DNA of 64,000 bases, taken from positions 133,119,990-133,183,989 of the forward strand of contig CP136067.1 of NCBI GenBank assembly GCA_032622095.1. Reading direction: 5' to 3'. How positions within the stretch are numbered: the first letter of the stretch is position 1; every line of letters starts with the position of its first letter. Under the pieces are notes generated by a model. The model did no database searches. It saw only the letters and a list, made by a program, of their open reading frames with translations, and was not told the origin of the DNA. Made by a program: the position numbers and the translations under genes. The DNA comes from Siphonodentalium dalli (taxonomy: Eukaryota; Mollusca; Scaphopoda; Gadilida; Siphonodentaliidae). Below are positions 1 through 12,249 of the stretch, in pieces.

Positions 1-179
1 AAAATAAACTGATTAATGGGTCATTGAAATCTAATCTGACGGTTAAGGCAAGAATAAAATTTACATATAGGCCTACATGTAAAAAGATATCCAAATAAAA
101 ACAAATTGAGGAGGGGACTACCATAGGGTCGGGGGGGGATGTAAATCTAGCATTTTTTTATATTGGCCTTATCATGTAC

Positions 180-390
180 ATTAATTCCCTAAATAATTGA
201 CTCGTTAACCACAGCAGAATTATGGGTAACTTTTCAGGATTTAGTCGGAAATATGCCTTGTTGCCATTCATCGGAAAGCTCTTACTGAGAGCTTTCCGAT
301 GAATGGCAACACGCCATAATTCTGACTAAATCCTGAAAAGTTACCCATAATTCTACTGTGGTTAACGAGTCGATTATTTAGGGCATTACA
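180..390. mobile_element. PalTA 1
   Basis: First of about 21 copies of a TA-flanked near-perfect palindrome. Arms of about 100 bp run from CCCTAAATAATCGACTCCTT through TTATGGGTAACTTTTCAGG to TCATCGGAAAGCTCTC and mirror back. TA flanks suggest a Tc1/mariner-type MITE. The short open frames in copies arise from the two arms. Confidence 0.9.
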
Positions 391-689
391 TGTACATGTT
401 GATGTTAGCTGTTTCACAAAATTTTATGTTATTTTGCATGAACCCACTTCGAAGGCCTTCAGTAACTTTAACCATTTCTTTACTAATGGATTCTCCCATT
501 CAGTTATACAAGTATACATTGGAATGGTCTATTATTCACATGGAGGGGTATTCAGGAAATATAAGCCGACAACAGATAATACATGGATTATTTTATCATG
601 TTGAAAGTCATGACAAATTTTTTCTACATGTATCTGCATGTACATCTCCTAGATCATGCCATGAATCTCTACCCTGGCTAATGCTAATT
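391..689. other. No recognisable feature
   Basis: A 104-codon open frame crosses the end of PalTA 1 and has no motif. Confidence 0.4.
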
Positions 690-990
690 GTGAAGCAGTA
701 TTGAACTCAATGAAATTGCTATTTGACCATTTTACTAGTTCAGATCATGTACTTTTTATGGCAGTTATTCATTTCCACTCAATTTGTATACATATACTTG
801 CTGAGAACGTCTTCTCAAAATTTCCATTCTAAAACTCTGACTAGTCATCTCTTTGACATTTTTATTGTTATTTAATATGATTGATGTAATCTGAAGATAG
901 CATAGATTTCTTGATGTGGTGTACTAGCTTAACAATTAAGTAGTTTTCTGTGTAGGTCCATCTAAACTTTCCACCTCAGGCGTGGAAACC
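690..990 (-). repeat. Dispersed repeat R, reverse copy
   Basis: Reverse complement of 16303-16840: TTCTTGATGTGGTGTACTAG, CTTTCCACCTCAGGCGTGGA. Three copies in the window (also 25436-25780). Family unknown. Confidence 0.75.
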
Positions 991-1489
991 CCTTAAATTA
1001 CACTGGGAGAAAATTAACAAACAAGACTCTGTGACCACCTGTTCATAATCATAATATTCCCACCATTTCCACCCAATATTGACAGCATGCCCTGGTGTTG
1101 TGTATTCCCACCCGTTATTTGGAGTGACAATGTGTGTCTTGGGTATTGAATATTTCCACTCGATATTCATACTCAGAGACCTCGAGGCATTGTGTGATTA
1201 TTGATACCAATCATCTGCTATTATTGGTCGTGCATCTATTTGTAATTTCCTCCTAGCAGATACTTCTCATTAATAATTGAACAATCTGTGTTGGGAGTAG
1301 ATTGTGAGTGATTAATCGTGAGTGATTAATTAAGACGAAAGGAATTACACTCTAGTTGATATGTACGCAGCAGTGTGGATGAGTGTCCTCGAAAGCTATT
1401 AAATTAGGTATTTAATTAAGACGAAAATCTTGGCCTGGTTGTATCCCATACATAACAACTTTAATAATCGTATATTTATATAGAATACA

Positions 1490-1625
1490 CCCCTAGTAGC
1501 CGAGAATACCAAATTTTCACCACGAGTGGATTTTTTGGTTTTAACCACAAGCCTGCTGGCGAGTGCATGGTTAATACCACAATACCATGAGTGGTGAAAA
1601 TGTTTTAATCTTGGCTACTATGCGT
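1490..1625. repeat. Isolated inverted repeat
   Basis: CCCTAGTAGCCGAGA...TTTTCACCACGAGTGG pairs with CCATGAGTGGTGAAAA...TTGGCTACTA. Single copy; could form a hairpin of about 130 bases. Confidence 0.6.
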
Positions 1626-2183
1626 TTATTTTATTTATGCCATAATTAATATTTTTTATTTGTTCTGCAAATTCAACAACTCCGCTGTTTACTTTAAATG
1701 TGAATCCAAACCGTGAGATACAAACATGACGCTATAAGGAATGTTTGTCACGCGTAGTGATGCATACATTTATGTCACGATGTCAGCCTGTTTCTGAGCG
1801 ACAAGTCACTAGGAATTACCATTCATATGTTTCATATAGTTCATATAACACATGCAAGCTACAATGCTAAATTTGATTGAAATGAAGGCAATTTTCCTCA
1901 TATCTAATTTATATCATGACAAGTTCCAATTTTAAATGAATGTGACATAGGAACTATTTTGCTAACTACGATGTAGTAAATTGTAGTTCGACTATGGGTA
2001 TAAACATTAACACATGAAATTACGCTTGAACATTTACACCCTCAGTAGAAATTTGTACCCACAATGCATGTAGGAAGCTGTGTACCCACAGTAGGAAGCT
2101 GTATACCCGCATTCGGTGTAAATTTAAGATAAAGTTTACAAAATAGTTGTTTATTACACAATAGAATATGCAATTATGGTATA

Positions 2184-2352
2184 TAACAACTTACTTGTAC
2201 AGTAGGGGTGTAACTTTAATACTTGTTTATAACAACTTACTTGTAGAGTAGGGGTGTAACTTCAATACTCGTTTATAATAACTTTCTTGTACAGTAGGGG
2301 TGTAACTTCAATACTCGTTTATAACAACTTACTTGTACAGCAGGGGGTGTAA
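2184..2352. repeat. Short tandem repeat, unit about 47-58 bp, four copies
   Basis: Four imperfect copies of ACTTACTTGTACAGTAGGGG followed by a TGTAACTTCAATACTCGTTT segment. No coding frame. Confidence 0.85.
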
Positions 2353-2755
2353 TGATTAATCATGATACATATGTATATCGCGATGATTTCTAAAGAATCG
2401 TATCATGATACATTTTGATAGATGTATCGCGATGCACTTATTCCCATATTTTTTATACAGTTTATCGACTGTGTACATGTATAGTTCCTTAGGGCTGTGA
2501 GAGGTAAATCCATCTTTCAGCACTAAAGCTAATTGTTTCATTGTGACTATACATGTATATAAGCTTCGGCATGGAATGGTATGGTATTAGAAATGAGAAA
2601 TAGAATTATCATTATACAAGGCCACCATTCATCACTGGGGGTTAAAATTTAAATACGTTTTAAAGTTTAAAGTGAATCGTTACAGACCCTTTGCAGTATG
2701 TGACTGGATATTAACTCTTAAATGGACATAGCATATTTGCACCTCTAATTCATGT

Positions 2756-2980
2756 ATAGGAATACGTAGTTTTGGCAGAGGTATTCTCCCATAGAGAGCC
2801 TCACATACCGTATATAGTAATAGAAAATACATTGGCCTAACAATATTTACCTTGACCTTGTAAGCCAGTGCATTCTCTTATATTTGCGAGGCTCCTTACG
2901 GGAGACTCGCATATATTAGAGAACGTACTGGCACACGATCTTTAATGCTGCACAGCTCCTGTTATCATAGAGTTAACCTA
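2756..2980. repeat. Hairpin-G module, diverged
   Basis: CATTGGCCTAACAATATTTA and GGGAGACTCGCATATATTAG with a loose right end resembling TTTAATGCTGCACAGC. No clean TTAA ends. Confidence 0.6.
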
Positions 2981-3699
2981 ATACAATTCACCAAAAGGAC
3001 GCACTGGAAATTGATTTTTCACACACGTGTCACACTTCCCACCTGATTAAATATCATCAGCGGGTAATTCACCATAAATCTGTCTCAATGACCACCATGA
3101 GGACTATGACAACCAAAAGGACCGCACGCGTCAATCATAAATATTGAGATTTTGTTTCATGTCTTTGTGGGGAGCATCTCAATTTTCAAGGCAAATTTGA
3201 CGTATCTACATGAGAATATGCCAGGTGCCGATCGTTTTGCAATTTGCACGATTTTAAGAGCAGACGTCTATTGGACCTAAATTATAGCATAAGAGTAGCT
3301 GTGAATTAAATGGAGTGATTTGTAAGAGCATGTGGTGTTTCCCATTGAATTATCATTTGCTCCTGCTGTTTCTGACATGGAGATATTTCTTGGCTTTTGT
3401 AGCTTTGTTTTTATAATGTAGATTAAAGGTACATGTACTAGTATCCTTCTAGACTGTTACACAGTACAACATTTTTTTCATATTGAGAACAGAACGGTTC
3501 AGGACAAAAAGGTTGAGTTTGTTCGGTTGAATGAGTTTTAGTGTCATACCATTCCCTTGGCCATATTATACGGTGTTAAGCAACTTTTTGGTTCAATGTG
3601 TTACTTTACAAACCTCTGACTCTACTAAAGTAATAAAAATAGAAATATATTTAAATTTGCAGTTGGAATTTGTTTTCATTTAATTTATTCCCTAAGATA

Positions 3700-3914
3700 T
3701 AGTAATGCCCTAAGTAATCGACTCCTTAAACACAGCAGAATTATTTGTAACTTTTCAGGATTTAGTCGGAAATATGGCTTGTTGCCATTCACCGGAAAGC
3801 TCTCCCCAAGAGCTTTCCGATGAATGGCAACAAGCCATATTTCCGACTAAATCCTGAAAAGTTACCCATAATTCTGCTGTGTTTAATGAGTAGATTACTT
3901 AGGGCATTACTGTA
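3700..3914. mobile_element. PalTA 2
   Basis: Full length; small central loop CCCAA. Right end GGGCATTACTGTA. Confidence 0.9.
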
Positions 3915-4799
3915 AATGGTTTTTAGCTGGTTTCAGATCAATCGGACCACACACATGCAAAAATGTTGTGTGCGGTGACATGTTTCTTGTCACACGTAAC
4001 AACTTTTGTTGTGGACATTTTTAATATAAAAAAAACATGAATGTACAGGTTTTAGACTTAGATTATCCCGAGCGAGGTTTGAGATAATAAACCACACTTT
4101 TTGTTGTGAAATCTGAAAAATTTTCTGTCAATATTTTATATCCCAACTTTGGTTCAGATCAAATATTACGAACTGGAGTTATCGATCGGAAACCAAAAAA
4201 GTAAACAGACGGCTGGACAGATGGACGGACGAAAGGCCAGACGGACTGATTACATAATACAACCTTTTTTTTCAAATGGGCGTATAATTACAATTCGGGT
4301 ACGGAATGTTGAAAACGGTAGTTATCACAATTAAGGCACAAATATATGCTCAATTCTACTTTTATATGTTTGATGTTGAATTGTGTAAGCATGACTAATG
4401 CCACATAAAAGCGAAAACTTTTGCAGGATTTTCTCCCAAAATTGTTTACACACATACTGATTTTCATGTGCTGTCGCATCCGGTTCTGCTTATGATCATT
4501 TACAGATCCATATTTTCATGTATTTCATGACAAGAAATGTCTTGTTTGGTTCAGAATTTCATTCAAAAACATTTTTTGACAATTTTTGCAAAATTTATGT
4601 AAAATTCCACGATTTACTTGATATATAAATAGGGGGGACAATTTTTTTTATTTTTATTTTTTTCCCTCCTGCATCTACTTTTTTTCTCCCCACATGTTCG
4701 TAAACCAGACTTAAAAATTGGTGTCGCATAAAGACAATTTATTCCAGTTTTTTAATAGAAATTTTGCAGATGTGGGGTTATGCATCATCATCACTTCCC
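3915..4799. other. No recognisable feature
   Basis: AT-rich DNA with T runs near 4645-4685; no splice-bounded frame seen. Confidence 0.4.
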
Positions 4800-7140
4800 C
4801 TATTAATAAGTCCCCTTTATGCCTCAGAGTATAGGTTCCCTTTTTCATCCCATAGAAGGGAGTGCAACTAGCTCATATATACATGTATGCAGACAGTTTT
4901 CGCGGTTAAAAAAAGGTCCTCAATACCTCTGGTGAAGTTCCCCTTAGACCCCCCCTCCCAAAGAAGGTCCCCTTTAGGCTTTACACCCCATGGAAGGTGG
5001 ACACATTTTGTAGTTATGCAACATCACCACTGCCTCAGGGTTAAATCCCAAGAGAATGTCCCCCTTACACCCCATGGATGGATGGGATGGGGGACTCATT
5101 CTATAGGTAATAGTATGCATCCCCCCAGAGAAGAACCCAATATATGGGAGGGGGCTCATTCTGTAGGTACATGTATGCCTCATCAACACCACTGCTCCCA
5201 GTTAATAAGGTCCCATTTACACCCCATGGAGGGGAGAGAGGGGGACTCATTCGATAGGTATGCATCACCACCCAACCCCACCCACACAGAGAGCCCCCCT
5301 CACCCACAGAGGGCCCCCCCTCACCCACAGAGGGCCCACCCCACCCACACAGAGAAAGTCCCCTTTACACCTTCATATAGCAGAGGGGACTCATTCCATA
5401 GGTATGCATTTAAAACCCTTCCCCACCAAAGGTTCCTATTTCACCCCATATATGGGAGGTGGACTCAGTTGATAGGTATGTATCACACTCCCACTGCCAC
5501 GAGAAAGTTCCCTTTACAACCCATATAGGGGAGGGTACTCATTCCACAGGTCAGATATACCACTGCTCCCGGTCAATTAGGTCCCATTTACACCCTATGG
5601 AGGGGAGGCAGGGGACTCAGTATGCATCACCCACCCAGAGAAAGTCCCCTTTACACCCTCATATAGAGGGGGACTAATTCCATAGGTATGCATGCACCCC
5701 ACCCCCATAGATTCCGTTTACACCCCATATAGAGGAGGGGCACTCATTCCATAGGTATGCATGCACCCTTTCATAGGTATGCATGCACCCCGCCCCACAT
5801 AGATTCCGTTTACACCCCATATAGAGGAGGGGCACTCATTCCATAGGTATGCACTCACCCCTTACAGATAGGTTCCATTTACACCCCTTATAGATGGGGG
5901 CTCATTCCATTGGTATGCACTCACCCCCTACAGATAGGTTCCATTTACACCCCTTATAGATGGGGGCTCATTCCATTGGTATACATGCACCCCTTACAGA
6001 TAGGTTCCATTTACACCCCATAAAGAGGGGGACTCATTCCATTGGTATGCATGCACCCCGCCCCACATAGATTCCGTTTACACCCCATGTAGAGGAGGGG
6101 GACTCATTCCATAGGTATGCACTCACCCCCTACAGATAGGTTCCATTTACACCCCTTATAGATGGGGGCTCATTCCATTGGTATGCACTCACCCCCTACA
6201 GATAGGTTCCATTTACACCCCTTATAGATGGGGGCTCATTCCATTGGTATGCATGCACCCCCTACAGATAGGTTCCATTTACACCCCATATAGAGGGGGA
6301 CTCATTCCATAGGTATGCATGCACCCCGCCCCACATAGATTCCGTTTACACCCCATGTAGAGGAGGGGGACTCATTCCATAGGTATGCATGCACCCCGCC
6401 CCACATAGATTCCGTTTACACCCCATATGGAGGAGGGGCACTCATTCCATAGGTATGCATGCACCGCCTACAGATATGTTCCATTTACACCCCATAAAGA
6501 GGGGGACTCATTCCATAGGTATGCATGCACCCCGCCCCACATAGATTCCGTTTACACCCCATATAGAGGAGGGGCACTCATTCCATAGGTATGCATGCAC
6601 TCCGCCCCAAATAGATTCCGTTTACACCCCATATAGAGGAGGGGAGATTCATTCCATAGGTATGCATGCACCGCCTACAGATAGGTTCCATTTACACCCC
6701 TAATAGATGGGGGCTCATTCCATTGGTATGCATGCACCCCTTACATATAGGTTCCATTTATACCCCATAAAGAGGGGGACTCATTCCATAGGTATGCACT
6801 CACCCCCTACAGATAGGTTCCATTTACACCCCATATAGAGGGGCACTCATTCCATTGGTATGCATGCAACCCTTACATATAGGTTCCATTTACACCCCAT
6901 ATAGAGGGGCACTAATTCCATTGGTATGCATGCACCCCTTACAGATAGGTTCCATTTACACCCCATAAAGAGGGGGACTCATTCCATAGGTATGCACTCA
7001 CCGCCTACAGATAGGTTCCATTTACACCCCATATAGAGGGGGACTCATTCCATAGGTATGCACTCACCCCCTACAGATAGGTTCCATTTACACCCCATAT
7101 AGAGGGGGACTCATTCCATAGGTATGCATCATCAACATCA
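4800..7140. repeat. Minisatellite array, unit about 66-70 bp
   Basis: At least 26 units, regular from about 5680 to 7130 and degenerate from 4800 to 5680. Each has TTCCATAGGTATGCA, then a short variable link, then TTTACACCCCATATAGAGG and a GGGGACTCATTC end. Two linker types alternate irregularly: GCCCCACATAGATTCCG and CTACAGATAGGTTCC. The open frame of 213 codons over 4887-5528 is a by-product of the repeat. Confidence 0.95.
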
Positions 7141-7535
7141 CTGCTCCACGTTAATAAGGTCCCCTTTACACCCACACACATCACAGAATACACAATATCC
7201 TCAGACAGACTCACTTGCCAAGGGTAAGCAAAAATATTTAGGTTTATCAGCAGTTTGGGTCTATTTTTAACCTGCCTACATGCATGGAGGGTCTCTTTAG
7301 TGCAATAGACTTAGCTTTAAAACTCTACATTAAAGCTGTAGTCATCATAATGCAATCTGGTTCAGCATGGATGGGGCTAATCTTCTCATGAATGGCCACC
7401 TCCAGCAGCAAATATGAAAATGTGGCCACAGTGAGAAAATATCTTACAATTTTCTCATAGGAGGAGAAATAACTAGCACAAACACATGTGGGTGATTAGG
7501 CTCTACGAACATGATTATGTGTTTCTAGGTACAAA

Positions 7536-7645
7536 TGTAGATCATGCCATGAATCTCCAATCTGGCTACGACTGTAGATCATGTCATGAATCTCTACTCT
7601 GGCTATGCCCGTAGGACATGCCTATAAATCTCTACTCTGGCTAGA
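7536..7645. repeat. Tandem triplication, unit about 37 bp
   Basis: Three copies of TAGATCATGCCATGAATCTC plus a CTCTGGCTA tail. A single related copy lies near 650-682 and a diverged one near 34635. A short ATA/ATT run follows at 7925-7946. Confidence 0.75.
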
Positions 7646-7764
7646 TGTCATATTCCACAAGTTCAAAACCTGGGAATGTTTCGATGTTATGACAGGGAAC
7701 TTGAAAAAATATAGCAGGTAATATATTTCTTAGCTGAATTGCCTGCTCCTTAATAATGTATTTC

Positions 7765-7862
7765 ATAATATGCTCCCTATGGGAGACTGGCATATATAAG
7801 AGAAAGCATTGGCACAGAGTTTTCGCCAAATTTCAGGAAGCTCCAGTCATCGAAGGGTTAAA
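7765..7862. repeat. Hairpin-G module, right part
   Basis: GGCATATATAAGAGAAAGCA followed by TTCAGGAAGCTCCAGTCATC and AAGGGTTAA. Left part missing. Confidence 0.6.
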
Positions 7863-8519
7863 CACCTTGAAACTGTGCATGCTCAAGGCATCCACACACT
7901 ATATGGTGGGCAAGATACTCTTACATAATAATAATAATAATAATTCTTAATACACAATTTAAATTCTGAAAATTAAATTTCTGAAAATAATTTGGGAAAG
8001 AATTCAAACAAAATAAATTAACCTTTGGAAGACAGAATAATATGCATTAATACATCTACATTGCCAATTCAGATTCAAAATATACAAAAATACTTTGAGC
8101 TAACAACTTTGAGCAAGATTATTTGCTATTTGAACAAGAGGAGCTGATAGCTCAGTTGGTTATTGAACCAAAATCTGAGCTACACATTGGACATGGCATC
8201 GATCAGACTTTGTCGTCAATTGCATTCCCAGTAAGTACAGTGCAACAATCAGTGCTCTAAAAACAATTTCGGAAGAAAATTTACAAATCTCAGATACATC
8301 TAAAGGCCGCATTGGACAAATTTCATACCTCCTCTCTTCTCGTGCCAGGCACACCGTCGGATCGGGAGCCAAAGCAAATGGCTGTCCAGTATGCAATAAT
8401 GTACACATGTTAATGATCCCTACCATGGCGAAGAATATGTCATGGCTTGGCAAAATTCCGGGACAAATTGGGTGGATCTACTCGATCCCGGCTTATAATA
8501 CTCAGTAAATGACTGCAAG
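7863..8519. other. No recognisable gene
   Basis: A tRNA-A-box-like TAGCTCAGTTGG lies near 8148 without a matching B-box, possibly an old SINE. The 97-codon - frame at 8160-8453 has no motif. Confidence 0.35.
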
Positions 8520-8975
8520 CAAGCCTTGAAATAGTGTGCCTGTCATTTGCAGAATGAGGTCCCCAGAGGATGAATTTAGTGACGATATCCCGCATGGCAG
8601 GCTAGCATCACCAAATTCATCCTCTGTGAACCTCATTCTGCTTAGGCCTCAACTGCTATGGGAGACCAAGGATCAGATTGAAGTTCCCCAGTCAAAGTTG
8701 GTGATGTTCACCCATTAGTCACCTCAATTATGCATTTTATCTTCTGCAAATTAGGGGATATACATGTAGAAACTGAACAGAAGGGAAAAAATAACTAAAA
8801 TCCACCTTAATTTAAGACTATAATATAGATACAGAAGATGAGTCCTAAGCAGAATGAGGTCACCAGAGGGTGAAATTAGTGATGCTAACCCACTGTGTGG
8901 GGTAGAGTCACTAAATTCACCCCCTGGGGACCTCATTCTGCGAAAGACAGACACACTATTTAAAGGCTTGACTAC
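8520..8975. mobile_element. Rep600 copy 1
   Basis: Ends pair as CAAGCCTTGAAATAGTGTGC and its mirrored ATTTAAAGGCTTG. Each end has a hairpin of CAGAATGAGGTCCCCAGAGG with its inverse CCTCTGGGGACCTCATTCTG; between them is a unique spacer (GATTATGCA, CTATAGAAA motifs in fuller copies). No coding frame. Superfamily unresolved. Confidence 0.85.
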
Positions 8976-9010
8976 AAGCCATATTAACGCAGAAGAGCAC
9001 CACAGCATAG

Positions 9011-9227
9011 TACAGTAATGCCCTAAATAGTCGACTCCTTAACCACAGCAGAATTATGGGTAACTTTTTAGGATTTAGTCAGAAATATGGCTTGTTGCCA
9101 TTCATCGGAAAGCTCTCACTGAGAGCTTTCCGATGAATGCCAACAAGCCATATTTTCGACTAAATCCTGAAAAGATACCAGTAACTCTGCTGTGGTTGAG
9201 GAGTCAATTATTTAGTGCATTACTGTA
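9011..9227. mobile_element. PalTA 3
   Basis: Full length with TACAGTAATG start; arms differ at scattered sites. Confidence 0.9.
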
Positions 9228-9524
9228 ACCAAATAATAGGATGAGAAAGGCCTCATAGATACAACAGACTGTAATAACAAGTTACATTCTATAGGATTTT
9301 TAGGTCACATCAAAGACACTGACAGCTTTTTGAGAAACAAGAGGGCAGGCAGGTCACATACATGTATTGATGTAGTTGGCTTGTTAACACTATTAAAGCA
9401 TAAAATTTATCAAGGTGTGATTTTGTTCTAAAATGTCAGTTTGTACCCAAGCCACTGTACCCATAATTTCACAGCTCATACACTTATAAACAGCATGAAA
9501 AATTGAAAACCACTGACACATTTA
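9228..9524. other. No recognisable feature
   Basis: Unique AT-rich sequence between PalTA 3 and a hairpin-G element. Confidence 0.4.
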
Positions 9525-9794
9525 ATTGCCTGGTGAGCTTTCCATGAATGGAGTTTCCTGAAATTTTGGGAAAACCCTGTGCCAAATCATTCTCTTCTGT
9601 ATGTGAGTTTCCCATAGGGAGCCTCGCATATATAAGAGAATGCGTTGGCCTAACAATATTTATCTTGACCTTGTAAGCCAGTGCATTCTCTTAAATATGT
9701 GAGACCAGCTATGGGAGACTTGCATATCTTAGAGAATGCACTAGTACAGGGTCTTTAATGCTGCACCACAGCAGCTCCCGTCATGAAAGGGTCA
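9525..9794. repeat. Hairpin-G element, long form
   Basis: Opens GAGCTTTCCATGAATGGAGT and closes CAGCTCCCGTCATGAAAGGG; two CATATATAAGAGAATGC-type arms between. Same long form as 52691-52880. Confidence 0.65.
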
Positions 9795-10013
9795 ATGTTT
9801 GGCAATATGGTACAAAATACAAAATGCATCTTTTTGACAAGTTTTTGTTGATTTGATATTGATGGGTTCAATTGCATACAATACCAACATATATTGACTG
9901 CTTGTGTACATGTATTATATACAAGTCTACATGTATGTTATTTGTAGCAAAATAGTTTTCTGCCTAATCTATGAACATTTGACTTGACCGATAACCATGA
10001 TTTCTCAGTGACA

Positions 10014-10270
10014 TACAGAAATGCCCTAAGTAATCGACTCCTTAATCACAGCAGAATTATGGGTTACTTTTCAGGATTTAGTCGGAAATATGGCTTGTTG
10101 CCATTCATCGGAAAGCTCTCGAGGAAGGAGAGCTTTCCAATGAATGGCAACAAGCCATACCTCGAGAGCTTTCCGATGAATGGCAACAAGCCATATTTCC
10201 GACTAAATCCTGAAAAGTTACCCATAATTCTGCTGTGAGTAAGGAGTCGATTACTTAGGGCATTACTGTA
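10014..10270. mobile_element. PalTA 4, with an extra inner arm
   Basis: Between the arms there is an additional inverted segment (AGCTTTCCAATGAATGGCAA, 10130-10160), giving a nested hairpin. Confidence 0.9.
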
Positions 10271-10279
10271 AAGCATGTA

Positions 10280-11575
10280 CATAGACAAGCCTTAAGACAG
10301 TGTGTCTGTCATTTGCAGAGTGAGGTCCCACAGAGGATCAATTTAGTGACACTACCCCACACAGTGGGCTAGCATAACTAATTTCACCATCTGGGGTCTC
10401 ATTCTGCTTAGGCTTCATCTTCTATAGTATCAATTTAACATTGTTTTTAGTTAAATTTTCCCTTCGGTTCAGTTTCTATATCCCCTAATTTGCAGAAGAT
10501 AAAATGCATAATCGAGGTGAAACCAGTGAATTTGGGGCGCTAGCCCACCGTGCAGGATAGCATCACTAAATTCACCCTCTGTGGACCTCATTCTGCTTAG
10601 GTCTCAACTGCAATGGGAGACCTAGGATCAGATTGAAGTTTTCCAGTTGGAGTTGGAGATGTTCACCCATTAGACACCTCGATTGTGCATTTTATCTTCT
10701 GCAAATTAGGGGATATAGAATCTTCCAAGAAGGGAAAAAGTAACAAAAAAACTAGAGTCTTTATTTATTTGGAACTATTTCTTTACGCAGACAAACACCC
10801 CCGTGTTTCACATGTCAGTAAACATTTAGTTAAAATAATAAAATAATAAAATAACAGTTCCCATTGCCGGTGCACAACCCTAACCCTAATCTTAAACCTA
10901 TTACCGAAAAATGTAGGAATAAAAGCTCGGACAAAATTATGCATGTTGCGAAAATGTTCATAGTCGAAAAAGGGGAATAACTTCACAAAAAAAAGTCCGA
11001 CAGACATCATAATCGCAGGTGCACAGGTTCCCATGGTACTAAATATCAGTGCCAAGATTAAAAAACATTGACCTAAAAATGTAGGAATAAAAGCTGGGAC
11101 AAAATTATGCATGTTGCAAATAAATTTCTAAGTCGAAAAAGGGGGATAACTCCACCAAAAAATGTCGGACAGAAGTCATAATCGCAGGTGCACAGGTTCC
11201 CATGGTACTAAATATATGTGCCAAGTTAAAAAAAAAAATTACCTAAAAATGTAGGAATAAAAGCTCGGACAAAATTATACATGTTGCGAAAAATAAGGGG
11301 GGATATTAAACTCCACCAAAAAAAGTCCGACGTCATAATTGAGACAATAGATATATCCTAGAAGAGGACGCCTAAGCAGAATAAGGTCCGCAGAGTGTGA
11401 ATTTGGTGATGCTAGCCCACTGCGCGGGGTATTGTCACTAAATTGATCCCCTGGGGGACCCCATTCTGCAAATGACAGACACACTCTCTTAAGGTTTGTC
11501 TGTGCTATAGTGTCATTAAATTCACCCTCTGGGGACCTCATTCTGCAAATGACAGGCACACTAAACACAGGCTGC
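10280..11575. mobile_element. Rep600 copy 2, split by a tandem array
   Basis: Left part 10280-10735 and right part 11336-11575 with the 165-bp tandem repeat between. The right part ends in two GACCTCATTCTGCAAATGAC segments. Confidence 0.75.
10850..11335. repeat. Tandem repeat, unit about 165 bp, three copies
   Basis: Three copies carry GGTGCACAGGTTCCCATGG, AATGTAGGAATAAAAGCT and ACAAAATTATGCATGTTGCG. The array separates two parts of a Rep600 element (10280-10735 and 11336-11575). The open frames on the - strand here are repeat artefacts. Confidence 0.8.
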
Positions 11576-11716
11576 TGAGAAACACTGAAATGATTCTTTA
11601 TTTATATCAACTAAAACTATTCCTGGAATCAATCATTCTCTAAAATTGAATGCAAGGATTTCAAGTTATTTTTGGTCTAATATTTGACATTTCACTCTCT
11701 CATCCTGATCATGGCC

Positions 11717-12085
11717 TTAACCCTTTACCCAACAGAAGGGCCCTGTGCCAATGCATTCTCTTATATATGCGAGTCGACCATAGGTCGCCTCGCATATATA
11801 AGAGAATGCATTGGCTTAACACATTAAAAATTATAAAATTGTTGAAGAATGTAAGAAAAAATGGTAAAAAGTGTTAAAAAAAGATTTTTTTAGGCCAATG
11901 CATTCTCCGCATATATAAGAGAATGCATTGGCACAGGGCATAACTGTAACTATCACAATGTGGTCAAGGAGCCGGTTCCAATGATATCCATATTTGAATG
12001 GTGTTATTGAGACAGACCGAAGATATTTTAGGCTGTTGAAGCTTTATTTGGGCGTTTTTGGCCGGTTTGTTGGGTAAAGGGTTAA
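11717..12085. mobile_element. TTAA (piggyBac-like) non-autonomous element
   Basis: Bounded by TTAACCCTTTACCCAACA and TGTTGGGTAAAGGGTTAA. It contains two hairpin-G modules (about 11747-11816 and 11893-11941). TTAA targets with CCCTTT ends are typical of piggyBac. Closely related to 24128-24528 in opposite orientation. Confidence 0.85.
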
Positions 12086-12246
12086 TTGCCTAAATAACAC
12101 TTTATCGAAAGGCCTGTATGTATACCTAGAGGGCACAGATCTTCCTGAAACTCGACGGGGTTCAACACAGAATCATCTAGAGGATCATATAAAAGATACG
12201 GCTGAATACTGTCGAGAGCTTGCAACAGTCTCTCTGAATCGGACAT
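12082..12246 (-). CDS. Small unassigned ORF abutting a TTAA element
   Basis: The frame from ATG at 12246 encodes 54 residues beginning MSDSERLLQALDSIQPYLLY and continuing with an acidic Leu/Pro-rich stretch. Its TAA stop is formed by the TTAA target of the piggyBac-like element at 11717-12085. It reads like the start of a transposon or host protein cut by, or ending at, the insertion. No homolog is recognised, and the upstream 350 bases are unremarkable. Confidence 0.25.
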   Translation of the reverse strand: MSDSERLLQALDSIQPYLLYDPLDDSVLNPVEFQEDLCPLGIHTGLSIKCYLGN

Positions 12247-12249
12247 GAT

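Larger units (their letters stand above)
991..3699. other. Mostly unique AT-rich DNA outside listed repeats
   Basis: Besides the inverted repeat at 1490, the tandem at 2184 and the hairpin-G at 2756, only short dyads such as ATCATGATACAT pairs (2358-2435) are visible; no exon found. Confidence 0.4.

Noticed and set aside
4887-5528. 213-codon open frame on the + strand
   Set aside because: It runs through the minisatellite with repeat-derived Pro/His-rich peptide and open frames on both strands; no coding evidence.
8142-8215. tRNA-like TAGCTCAGTTGG box
   Set aside because: No GGTTCGAAT-type B-box at the right distance and no cloverleaf; at best an old SINE head.
9984-10288. Mirror open frames of about 80 codons on both strands
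   Set aside because: Produced by the two arms of PalTA 4; the same peptide recurs at every PalTA copy.
10874-10895. Telomere-like CCCTAA repeats
   Set aside because: Only about two imperfect units inside a tandem repeat.
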